A program made the position numbers and the translations under genes. Positions 1 through 6,898 of a DNA stretch of 43,303 nt are shown piece by piece. The stretch is from contig QQVD01000046.1 of NCBI GenBank assembly GCA_003388555.1, positions 1 to 43,303 of the forward strand. The letters run 5' to 3'. The first letter of the stretch is position 1. Every line of letters begins with the position of its first letter. A model generated the notes under the pieces. That model was not told where the DNA came from, ran no database searches, and saw nothing but the letters and a program-made list of their open reading frames with translations. The stretch is from Acidobacteriota bacterium. GTDB taxonomy: Bacteria > Acidobacteriota > Thermoanaerobaculia > Multivoradales > Multivoraceae.

Positions 1-213
1 GCCGGAGCGGTGCTCGAGCTGCACCGCGGCGCCGGCGGCTGACTGGCCGATCGTGCGCTGGGCGAGCAGAGGCACACGTCGGGGCGCCCGCCGGCGCGGC
101 ACGAAGGTTCGGCGCAGCGGTCGACGCGAGGAGCTGCGAGCCGCTCGGCGCGACCGCCGAGGCGTAGGCCCGAGGGCGCGGCGGCGAGCGACGCGGCGGC
201 GCAGGGCGCGCCG

Positions 214-1296
214 GTGAGCTCCGAGAGGCCAACGCAGGCCGACAGTCCGAAGCCCGGGATGCCGGAGTTCCAGAGCTCTGAGCTCGAGAACGCTCCACGG
301 ACTTCGTCTCGTAAGTCCTCGTCGCCCCTGCCTCCACGGTGTGCCGCGCTCCCTGCGCGCCAGCCAGCGCCGCACCTGCTCGGCGGGCTGCTCGGCGCCG
401 CCGAGCTGGCCAAGATGCGCCTGCCGCGGCTCAAGCGCGCCGCCCAGGAGCGCAGCCGCGGCGCAGGGCCACCGTCGCCCACACCCGGCGTTGCCGACGC
501 CAGTGGGACGAGTTCCGGAGCGAGCCCCTGGGAGCGCCACGCGCGGCGACGGAAGTCGATGGAAGAGACGTCCGGCGTTTCTGGAGCGTCCGGTGCGTCT
601 GGCGCGTTCGGCTCCATCGAATCCACCGGCTCCGGTGACGCACCCGGGCGCAGCGTCGGCGAGGTGGCGCTCGAGATGGCGGTGCGCTTCGAGCTGCGCG
701 CACCGAGCGGTTCGGTGGCCGGCCTGGCGGCGCCGCTGCAGACGAGCTGGACGCGGCTGCGCCGGCGCTCCCCCTCGGCCCGATCATCCACGGCGGCTTC
801 TCCGAAGGGGCGGCACGAAGAGGCCGGTGATGACGGGGGTGCCACGGTGGTGCCGCTGGCCTCGCGCTCGGTGCGCTCGGCAACGGGAAAGGTGACGGAA
901 AGGATCGGCGTAAAAGCACCGGAAGCAGCGACGGACGCCACCGGGGCCGCCGGAGCCACCGGGGGCGGAGCCATCGGATCCCACGAGGCCGACGATGAGA
1001 TCGCGCGGAGCGCGGTGGGCACGCGGGGAACGGTCTCGACGAACCCGCGCCAGGCTGCCGTCGCCGAACCGACCATCGAGTACGAGCCGAGCGAGGCGAG
1101 GCGCCACGCGATCGACGAGCGCTTCGTCGACCTGCGGGCCGACCTCGAAGGCGCGCCGCCCGCGGCGGTGGCGGTGGCGACGGACGGTGGTGCGGCGACG
1201 CGAGACGAGTCGCCGTGTTCGCCATCGACCACCGCGGGCCGACGGTCACCGCCCCGATCGAGGCGCCGGGCGTCGGAGACGCACCGTGCCGGTTAG
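214..1296 (+). CDS. Doubtful low-complexity ORF ahead of imuB
   Basis: This is a 360-codon open frame starting at GTG. I recognise no family. The translation is Ser/Gly/Ala/Arg-rich, with a run of Ser-Gly-Ala triplets near residues 120-145 and Ala-Thr-Gly triplets near residue 240, as expected when G+C-rich DNA is translated by chance. An imuA gene often sits directly before imuB, but I find neither a RecA-like fold nor an ImuA motif here, so I do not call it imuA. The ORF overlaps the upstream part of the open imuB frame. It may be non-coding, or a degraded remnant. The first 43 bases could be the tail of a gene ending in TGA at 41-43; bases 44-213 hold nothing I can identify. Confidence 0.2.
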   Translation: MSSERPTQADSPKPGMPEFQSSELENAPRTSSRKSSSPLPPRCAALPARQPAPHLLGGLLGAAELAKMRLPRLKRAAQERSRGAGPPSPTPGVADASGTSSGASPWERHARRRKSMEETSGVSGASGASGAFGSIESTGSGDAPGRSVGEVALEMAVRFELRAPSGSVAGLAAPLQTSWTRLRRRSPSARSSTAASPKGRHEEAGDDGGATVVPLASRSVRSATGKVTERIGVKAPEAATDATGAAGATGGGAIGSHEADDEIARSAVGTRGTVSTNPRQAAVAEPTIEYEPSEARRHAIDERFVDLRADLEGAPPAAVAVATDGGAATRDESPCSPSTTAGRRSPPRSRRRASETHRAG

Positions 1297-1537
1297 CCGT
1301 CCACCGCGCCGCCTCGCCGAGGCGACGGCGGCGGCGCAGCGCCGCGGGCGGGATGGCGCGAGCACCGCGGACCGGCGCCGGGCGCGTCAGGTGCTCGAGG
1401 AGCACGTCGCTTCGAGTGGCGAACCACGTCGGGATCGGGGCGGGCAGCGAAGTGGCAGTGAGCCTCGCGATGCAGCGGAAGAAGACGGGCGCCAGGCGCT
1501 CGAGCACGGCGGCAACCCGCCCCATCGCGACGCGTGG

Positions 1538-1557
1538 ATCCCCGCCTGCGCGGGGAT
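1538..1557. repeat. Palindromic hairpin element, copy 1
   Basis: The arms ATCCCCGC (1538-1545) and GCGGGGAT (1550-1557) are perfectly complementary around a CTGC loop. The same 20 bases recur at 1904-1923. With flanking GTGG and GACGG this matches the common dispersed repeat that reads as DAWIPACAGMT when translated. It is a REP-like or MITE-like element by resemblance only. Confidence 0.8.
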
Positions 1558-1903
1558 GACGGAAATGGGGCAGGGAGCGGACGACGGTGGTGGGCGCGCT
1601 CCAGCCACGCGGCACCGCAACGAGAACGCCGCTTCCGGCCTCTTGCGAGGTGGAGGTGTCCCAGCCCCGCGGCGCCGACCCGAAGACTCTGCTTCCGGCC
1701 TCCTCCCCCTGCAGGGGGAGGCTCGAGGTGGGGCTGGCACAGCCTCACGAAGCCGACCCGAAGACGCGGCTTCCGGCTTCCCAGCCTCACGCAATCTGAC
1801 GACAACGCAGACTCGCAACGAGGCCAAGGCCGGGCAACGGCCGATGGCAGACGGGCGCCAGGCGCTCGAGCACGGCGGCAACCCGCCCCATCGCGACGCG
1901 TGG

Positions 1904-1923
1904 ATCCCCGCCTGCGCGGGGAT
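1904..1923. repeat. Palindromic hairpin element, copy 2
   Basis: This is an identical second copy of the 1538-1557 hairpin: arms 1904-1911 and 1916-1923, loop CTGC. The spacing of 366 bp keeps the two copies in the same reading phase. Confidence 0.8.
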
Positions 1924-2347
1924 GACGGAAGTGGGGCAGGGAGAGGACGACGGTGGGCGCGTCCCGGCTACGCGGCACCGTAACGAGAACGCGGCTTCCG
2001 ACCTCCTCGGAGGTGGGGGTGCCCCAGCTCCGCGAAGCCGACCCGAAGACTCTGCTTCCGGCCTCCTCCCCCTGCAGGGGGAGGATAGAGGTGGGGGTGC
2101 CCCAGTCTCGCGAGGCCGGCCCGAAGACGCCGCTTCCGACCTCCTCAGAGGCGAGGGCGCCCCAGTCTCACGAAGCCGACCCGAAGACGCCGGCTCCGAC
2201 CTCCGAGTCTCGCGTAACCCACCGAAGGCGCGCGTCGGCAACGAATCGGGGACAGGAGAACCACCGGTCACCGGCACCGGCACCGCCGCCGGAGAATCGT
2301 CACCGCAGCGCACGAGGCAGACGCAGCGCAAGAAACGGCGCAAGAAG

Positions 2348-4255
2348 GTGCGCCAGCGCACGCTGCCGAACGCCAAGCGTCCGCTGACCCGACTGCGCGG
2401 CGCCACCGATGGCGCCAGCGCAGCGCGCATCGCCTGCGCCACGGTGCCGCTCTTCCCGCTCGCCGCGCGGCTGCGCTGCGAGCCCGACCTGCGCCGCGAG
2501 GCGGTGGCGGTGTTCGAGGGCAACGGCAGCCACGCGCGGGTGATCGCCGCCACCCGGCTGGCGCGGCAGGCGGGGGTGCGTCCGGGCATGACGTTGCAGC
2601 AGGCGCGCGCCCGGCTGCCCAAGCTGCTGGCGCGGGCGCGCGACCCGCAGAGCGAGCAGATCGCGCGCGAGGTGCTGCTCGAGGTCTGCGAGCGCTTCAC
2701 CCCGCGGCTCGAGATCGGCGACCTCGGCGAAGGCGCCGCGCGCGACGACGGCGGCACCGTCTACCTCGACATCCAGGGGCTCGAGCGCCACTACCGGCAC
2801 GCCGAGCGCGACCCCGAGCTCGAGCTGGCCCACGAGCTGATGCGCCAGCTCGACGCCGCCGGCCTGCCGGTGCGGGTCGGCGTCGCCAGCAGCAAGCTGG
2901 CGGCGCGCGTCGCCGCGGGGCTACCCAACGCGCCGCATCTGGTGCCGCCGGGAGAGGAGGCGTCGTTCCTGGCGCCGTTGCCGCTGCACCGCCTGTGCCC
3001 CGAGACCGAGGTCGCCGAGACGCTGAGCCGCTGGGGCATCGAGTCGATCGGCGATCTCGCCGAGCTGCCCAGAGACGAGGTCGCCAGCCGGCTCGGCGAT
3101 CTCGGTCAGCGTCTGCACCTCACCGCGCGCGGCATCGACCCGCGTCCGCTGGTGGTGCGCGAGCCGCCGCAGAGCCTGCGCGAGGGCATGACCCTCGAGT
3201 GGCCGGTGGTGCAGCTCGAGCCGTTCCTGTTCATCGCCCGCACCGCTCTCGAGCGGCTGTGCGAGCGGCTCGCCCAGCGCGGCCTCGGCTGCCGCCGGCT
3301 CGAGATCTCGCTGCAGCTCGAGCCCGACGGCTACCACGAGCGCAGCATCGAGCTGCCGTCGCCGACCCGCGAGGCGCACACCCTGCTCACCCTGGTGCGG
3401 CTCGATCTCGAGGCGCACACGCCCGGCGCGCCGATCAACGGCTTCCAGCTCATCGCCCACCCCGACACCCCGAAGCTGGCGCAACTCTCGCTGCTCGGTC
3501 CAGCCTCGCTGTCGCCCGACCGCCTCGCCACCACCCTGGCGCGCCTCTTCGCGCTGCTCGGTCCGGGCCGGGTGGGCTCACCACGCCCGGCGCCGGGCCA
3601 CCGCCCCGAGCGCTTCCGGCTGGTCGAGTACGTGCCGCCACCGCCGCCCAAGGTGCGCACCCGCATCGAGCCGGGGCGCGGCCTGCTCGCGGTGCGGGTG
3701 CTGCGCCCGGCGCTCGAGCTCGAGGTGCTGACCCGCGACGACGCGACGCGTTCTGGTCGCGCCAGCGGGCCCTACCACCACCTCGCCGCGGCCGACGAGG
3801 TGCGCGAGCCCGGCACTCAGGCCGGCGGCGCGGCATCTCCCCGGTCGACGAGCTCCGCGACGACCGGGAGCTCGGGCGGCTCGGGCGCTGCGGCGCGGGG
3901 CCACCGGGGCACGGCGAGCGGTCCTGACGGCGGGGCGTCGGCTGACTCTGACAGAGGCTCGGACCCGGTCATCGAGGTCGACGACATGGCGCGCCATCCG
4001 GGGATCTTCCGCCGCTGCCCACGCCAGAACGCTCCCCCGACCGAGGTGCGATCGCTGGAGAACGAGAAGGGCAAGCCGAAGATCGACGGCGCGGTGCGGG
4101 TCGCCTCGGGACCGTGGGAGCTCGAGGAGGACTGGTGGTCGAGCGAGCGCACCGAGCGCGACTACTGGGACGTCGAGCTCTCCGACGGCGGCCTCTACCG
4201 CATCTACCACGAGCGGCGGGAGGATCGCTGGTACGCCGACGGGATCTACGACTGA
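2348..4255 (+). CDS. imuB: ImuB-type Y-family DNA polymerase homologue
   Basis: ImuB proteins are catalytically inactive Y-family polymerase relatives that, with ImuA and DnaE2, carry out SOS-induced mutagenic translesion synthesis; ImuB is the scaffold that binds the beta clamp. The Y-family body begins near residue 29 (IACATVPLFPLAARL) and shows the inspection-of-lesion signatures of the family: the R-x-A-GVRPGMTLQQARARLP segment, the VYLDIQGLERHY strand near residue 138 where active polymerases have acidic catalytic residues, and the RWGIESIGDLAELP helix-hairpin-helix. The C-terminal ~45 residues (GPWELEEDWW to GIYD) match the DUF6504-like tail of ImuB. A Gly/Ser/Ala-rich insert of ~90 residues (about 465-560) separates tail and body, making the protein longer than the usual ~500 residues. 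The start is uncertain: the frame is open back to 995, and GTG at 2348 is my choice because it lies just before the conserved region; no good ribosome-binding site is seen. No dnaE2 follows. Confidence 0.85.
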   Translation: MRQRTLPNAKRPLTRLRGATDGASAARIACATVPLFPLAARLRCEPDLRREAVAVFEGNGSHARVIAATRLARQAGVRPGMTLQQARARLPKLLARARDPQSEQIAREVLLEVCERFTPRLEIGDLGEGAARDDGGTVYLDIQGLERHYRHAERDPELELAHELMRQLDAAGLPVRVGVASSKLAARVAAGLPNAPHLVPPGEEASFLAPLPLHRLCPETEVAETLSRWGIESIGDLAELPRDEVASRLGDLGQRLHLTARGIDPRPLVVREPPQSLREGMTLEWPVVQLEPFLFIARTALERLCERLAQRGLGCRRLEISLQLEPDGYHERSIELPSPTREAHTLLTLVRLDLEAHTPGAPINGFQLIAHPDTPKLAQLSLLGPASLSPDRLATTLARLFALLGPGRVGSPRPAPGHRPERFRLVEYVPPPPPKVRTRIEPGRGLLAVRVLRPALELEVLTRDDATRSGRASGPYHHLAAADEVREPGTQAGGAASPRSTSSATTGSSGGSGAAARGHRGTASGPDGGASADSDRGSDPVIEVDDMARHPGIFRRCPRQNAPPTEVRSLENEKGKPKIDGAVRVASGPWELEEDWWSSERTERDYWDVELSDGGLYRIYHERREDRWYADGIYD

Positions 4256-4716
4256 GCCGGGGCGGACGCGGCAGAGGCTAGGGGTTAGGGGTTGGGGGTT
4301 GGGGGTTAGGGGTCAGGGAAGAGGGACGAGGGAGAAGGGAAAAGGGGTCAGGGGTTAGGGGAGAGGGACAAGGGACAAGGGAAAGGGAAAGAGACAGAGG
4401 GGAGAAGGAACAAGGAAAAGGAAGAGGAAAGTTAGGCAGGCTCCTTCCGACGTTGCCGCCCCCGGCCACGAGCAACAGGTAAGGGGTCAGGGGTCGGACT
4501 TTGTGCCATCCCTCACCTCGGCTCGACGCGGGCCGGCAATCGGACCGCGACCTCCACCAGTCGTAGCGAAGGAGATCGCGTCACGGGAAACGAAGCGACC
4601 CGAACTCGACCGGCGCCTCACCGCAGATCACGGCTTCTGAGATCGAAGCGCCGACCGACTCCTCGAATCGAAGGACCGACGATCCCTCTGAGGGCCACGT
4701 ACGTGGCGGGACCGCC
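4256..4716. other. Intergenic, G-rich purine tract and unassigned DNA
   Basis: No gene is supported here. Bases 4275-4430 are an almost uninterrupted purine tract on the plus strand, listed separately. Bases 4440-4716 are ordinary G+C-rich sequence containing another GGGGTCAGGGGTC block (about 4485-4497). I see no clear promoter or terminator. Confidence 0.6.
4280..4430 (+). repeat. G-run / polypurine tract with TTAGGGG-TTGGGGG heptamers
   Basis: Bases 4281-4318 hold successive runs of four or five G separated by TTA, TT or TTC-like spacers, that is, heptamer units TTAGGGG and TTGGGGG. The tract continues to about 4430 as G/A-only blocks (AGGGACAAGGGA, AAGGGAAAGGGA). The plus strand satisfies the textbook G-quadruplex pattern and the whole tract is strand-asymmetric. 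The opposite strand reads as Pro/Asn-rich peptide, like the heptameric short tandem repeats known from some cyanobacterial intergenic regions. Whether it folds or has a role is unknown. Confidence 0.8.
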
Positions 4717-5181
4717 TCAACCGCGCGGCGACAGCTCGCCGCACGGCCAGTACGCCGCGCCCTCCTGCGTCTCCTCGGACTCTGCCGGTGGCGGCGAGGG
4801 CTGCCCCGGGATCACGGTGCGGCCGCTGTCGTCGTTCCAGCTGCCGTAGAACTCCGACACGGGTGCGCGCTGGCGCAGCAGCGGGCCGCCGGAGAGCTCG
4901 CCGTCGCAGGCCAGGAGCACGACCATCGTCAGTCCCATCAGCCCGGCGAGGCCGACGGGAAGCGCTCCCAGCACCAGCCGTGAGACCCACACCCCGACCG
5001 CGCCGAGGTGTCGGGCCCGGCCGGCGCCCTCCGCCCGCGGTGGCTCTGTTGCCCCTGGTGCCCGCCGGGTCGCTCCTGCACCGACGGCGGGCGCTCCGCC
5101 GCCGCGTGATCCTCCCCCGCCGACGCGAGGTCTCACGGGATCAGGAGCGTGACTGTCGGCGAGGCGGCGCTGCTCGGCCAT
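4717..5181 (-). CDS. Small hypothetical membrane or lipoprotein
   Basis: No family is recognised. The ATG at 5181 is preceded by AAAGGA at suitable distance, giving 154 residues. Residues 1-58 are Gly/Ala/Pro/Arg-rich and disordered-looking. Residues ~64-92 form one hydrophobic helix ending in LLAC, which fits a lipobox with Cys92. The last 60 residues are polar, Pro/Glu-rich and include a second Cys (residue 147). With the ATG start it would be a single-pass membrane protein with an N-terminal cytoplasmic tail; if a GTG at 4992 (Val64) is used it would be a short lipoprotein of about 62 mature residues. The gene stands alone, 299 bp downstream of the ankyrin gene on the same strand. Confidence 0.55.
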   Translation of the reverse strand: MAEQRRLADSHAPDPVRPRVGGGGSRGGGAPAVGAGATRRAPGATEPPRAEGAGRARHLGAVGVWVSRLVLGALPVGLAGLMGLTMVVLLACDGELSGGPLLRQRAPVSEFYGSWNDDSGRTVIPGQPSPPPAESEETQEGAAYWPCGELSPRG

Positions 5182-5480
5182 GGCGGGTCCTTTCGCGAAC
5201 CGTTGCCCCTCCATCCGACCGACCCGTGACCGCCTCGGGATCCGCTGTCGGGCTCTGTCGGCCAAGAGTCAGCGGGACGAGCGCTGGTCGAGGCCTCACG
5301 AGCGCATCGCGCGCCCGCGGATCTCATGGCACGTAGACGGGAACTCGCCTGTGCCCCGAGCCCATTCCGCAGCCGTGCCGCGATGGGACGAACCGCAACG
5401 CTTCCCCGCCGGGCGACCCGGCAGCGCGCCCGCTGCTCGCGAAGGCTCTCCGTCCCCGACGGCTGCTGCGATCGCGGCTC
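5182..5480. other. Intergenic, nothing recognised
   Basis: These 299 bases lie between the ankyrin gene and the small membrane-protein gene, both on the minus strand. I see no conserved motif beyond the AAAGGA ribosome-binding site of the downstream gene at its edge. Confidence 0.5.
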
Positions 5481-6146
5481 TCAGCCCCGCTGCAGCCGCG
5501 CCACCGCCTCGTCGTGGCCGCCGGCACTGGCGAGGTCGATCGCGGTCCGGCCGTCGGCGGCGGCGATCGCAGGATCGGCGCCGTGCTCGAGCAGCAGCTC
5601 GAGCAGCTCGAGGTTGCCAGCCAGCGCCGCGCTCATCAGCGGCGTGAAGCCACCCTCCTGACGCGCATCGACCGCGGCGCCGGCGGCGAGCAGGCGTCTG
5701 CAGATCGGCACGTTGCCCACCGCCGCGGCGCTGTGCAGCGGATGCACGTGCATCCCGTTGCGCGAAGCGAAGCCCACCGCTGCGCCGTGCTCGAGCAGCA
5801 GCGCGACGGCCTCCTCGCGAGCGAAGAAGGCCGCCAGATGCAGCGCCGTGAACCCGTCGTGCGACCAGGCCAGGTGGGCGTCGGCATCGCCGTCGAGCAG
5901 CTCGCGCAGCCGCTCGATCCGGCCCAGTGCGGCCGCCTCGTGCACCGTCAGCGTGCCGGGCCGACGCCGCTCCGCCAGCAGCTCGGCGATCTGCGTCTGG
6001 CGGTGGTAGAGCGCCTGCAGCAGCAGCGGCACGCCCTGGGAGTCCCTGGCTTCGGCGAGATGCGGACGCTCGGCGAGCAGCGAGCGCACGGCGTCGGCGT
6101 CGCCGCCACGGATGGCATCGAGCAGGCGTTCGTTCTCGGAGCCCAT
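5481..6146 (-). CDS. Ankyrin-repeat protein
   Basis: The 221-residue product consists of about five to six ankyrin repeats and no signal peptide, so it is a likely cytosolic protein-binding scaffold. Repeat signatures are clear: DGFTALHLAAFFAREEAVALLLEHGA, HPLHSAAAVGNVPICRRLLAAGA, GGFTPLMSAALAGNLELLELLLEHGADP and DGRTAIDLASAGGHDEAVARL each carry the TPLH-like helix start and the LLL-xx-GA end. The start MGSENERLLDAI is supported by GAGGA 8 bases upstream. It begins 11 bp after the stop of the glutathione S-transferase gene, so the two are probably co-transcribed. The partner is unknown. Confidence 0.9.
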   Translation of the reverse strand: MGSENERLLDAIRGGDADAVRSLLAERPHLAEARDSQGVPLLLQALYHRQTQIAELLAERRRPGTLTVHEAAALGRIERLRELLDGDADAHLAWSHDGFTALHLAAFFAREEAVALLLEHGAAVGFASRNGMHVHPLHSAAAVGNVPICRRLLAAGAAVDARQEGGFTPLMSAALAGNLELLELLLEHGADPAIAAADGRTAIDLASAGGHDEAVARLQRG

Positions 6147-6157
6147 GATGGTGTTCC

Positions 6158-6790
6158 TCAGGCGGCGCCGGGGATGCCCGGCCTCGTCGCCTCCCAGGCC
6201 GGGATCGAGCGCAGTCGCTCGAACCAGGCGTTGACGTTCGGATGATCCTCGACCGGGATCGACGCCGGGCCGCGGTAGGTGAGCATGGAGCCGATCGCGA
6301 AGTCGGCCAGGCTGAGCTCGCCGGTGACCCACTCGCGGTCGGCGAGATGACCGTCGAGCACCCCGGCGTACTTGGCGAAGTTCGCCAGACACTCGGCGAC
6401 CCGCTTCTCGTCCGGCGCACCGAGCTCCAGGAAGTGCTTGGTCATGCGCTCGAAGGTGAGGCCACCACAGGCCGGGCCCCAGTGCGCCGTCTGCCAGAAG
6501 AGCCAGCGCAGCACGTCGGCCTGTTCGCGGTCGTCGCGCGGCCACAGGGTCTGCCCCGGAACCCTGGTGCACAGGTGCTGCAGGATCGCGTTGGACTCCC
6601 ACAGCACGAAGCCGTCGTCGTCCTCGAGCACCGGCATCAGGCCGTTGGGATTGCGGTCGACGAACTCGGGCGCCCGCTGGTCGCCGGCCTGCAGGTCGAC
6701 GACGACGACCTCGCATTCGAGGCCGAGGTGGTGCTTGACCAGCAGCACCTTGCGGGCGTTCGGCGACGGCGGGAAGAGGTGCAGCTTCAT
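6158..6790 (-). CDS. Glutathione S-transferase family protein
   Basis: The 210-residue protein has the cytosolic GST layout: an N-terminal thioredoxin fold (residues 1-80) and an all-helical C-terminal domain. In the N-terminal domain PPSPNARKV supplies Ser9 as candidate glutathione-activating residue, NPNGLMPVLED gives the cis-proline (Pro53) and WESNAI gives the Glu65-Ser66 pair that contacts the glutathione gamma-glutamyl group. LSLADFAIGSML in the second half is the N-capping box region typical of the fold. An AAGGAGAG ribosome-binding site precedes the ATG. It is the first gene of a two-gene unit with the ankyrin protein. The substrate cannot be deduced; detoxification or a glutathione lyase role are both possible. 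Confidence 0.9.
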   Translation of the reverse strand: MKLHLFPPSPNARKVLLVKHHLGLECEVVVVDLQAGDQRAPEFVDRNPNGLMPVLEDDDGFVLWESNAILQHLCTRVPGQTLWPRDDREQADVLRWLFWQTAHWGPACGGLTFERMTKHFLELGAPDEKRVAECLANFAKYAGVLDGHLADREWVTGELSLADFAIGSMLTYRGPASIPVEDHPNVNAWFERLRSIPAWEATRPGIPGAA

Positions 6791-6898
6791 CGTCGGACTC
6801 TCCTTGGCGTTGTCACCTCGAACGATACGCGGCGACGGGGCCTCGCGTTCGGGAAAATCCGCCTTGCAGGAACGCGGAGTGGAGCCGGCGCCGGCTGC

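Larger units (their letters stand above)
1483..2100. repeat. Imperfect ~250-bp direct duplication
   Basis: Bases 1483-1735 recur at 1849-2097 with an initial offset of 366 bp (122 codons), falling to 362 bp by the end of the unit because of small deletions. Each copy carries, in order, a hairpin element (1538-1557 and 1904-1923), an AACGAGAACG block, a GACCCGAAGACTCTGCTTCC block (from 1677 and from 2039) and an 18-bp perfect palindrome CTCCCCCTGCAGGGGGAG. Further diverged copies of the CCGACCCGAAGACGC block occur near 1754, 2117 and 2177. Both elements resemble widespread bacterial intergenic palindromic repeats, seen in many genomes as spurious peptides such as DAWIPACAGMT. Here the series lies inside the open frame that continues into imuB. 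Confidence 0.85.

Noticed and set aside
214-1296. imuA candidate upstream of imuB
   Set aside because: The translation is Ser/Gly/Ala-rich with no RecA/ImuA core motif, so the position alone is not enough to call it imuA.
1483-2230. Possible CRISPR array in the imuB leader
   Set aside because: Repeat units vary in length and spacing (about 60-77 bp and 366 bp), no uniform unique spacers are seen, and there are no cas genes nearby.
4280-4318. Telomere-like TTAGGGG repeats
   Set aside because: A chromosome end is not supported: the units are irregular, G runs vary from four to five, and gene-dense sequence continues on both sides. A repeat or quadruplex reading is simpler.
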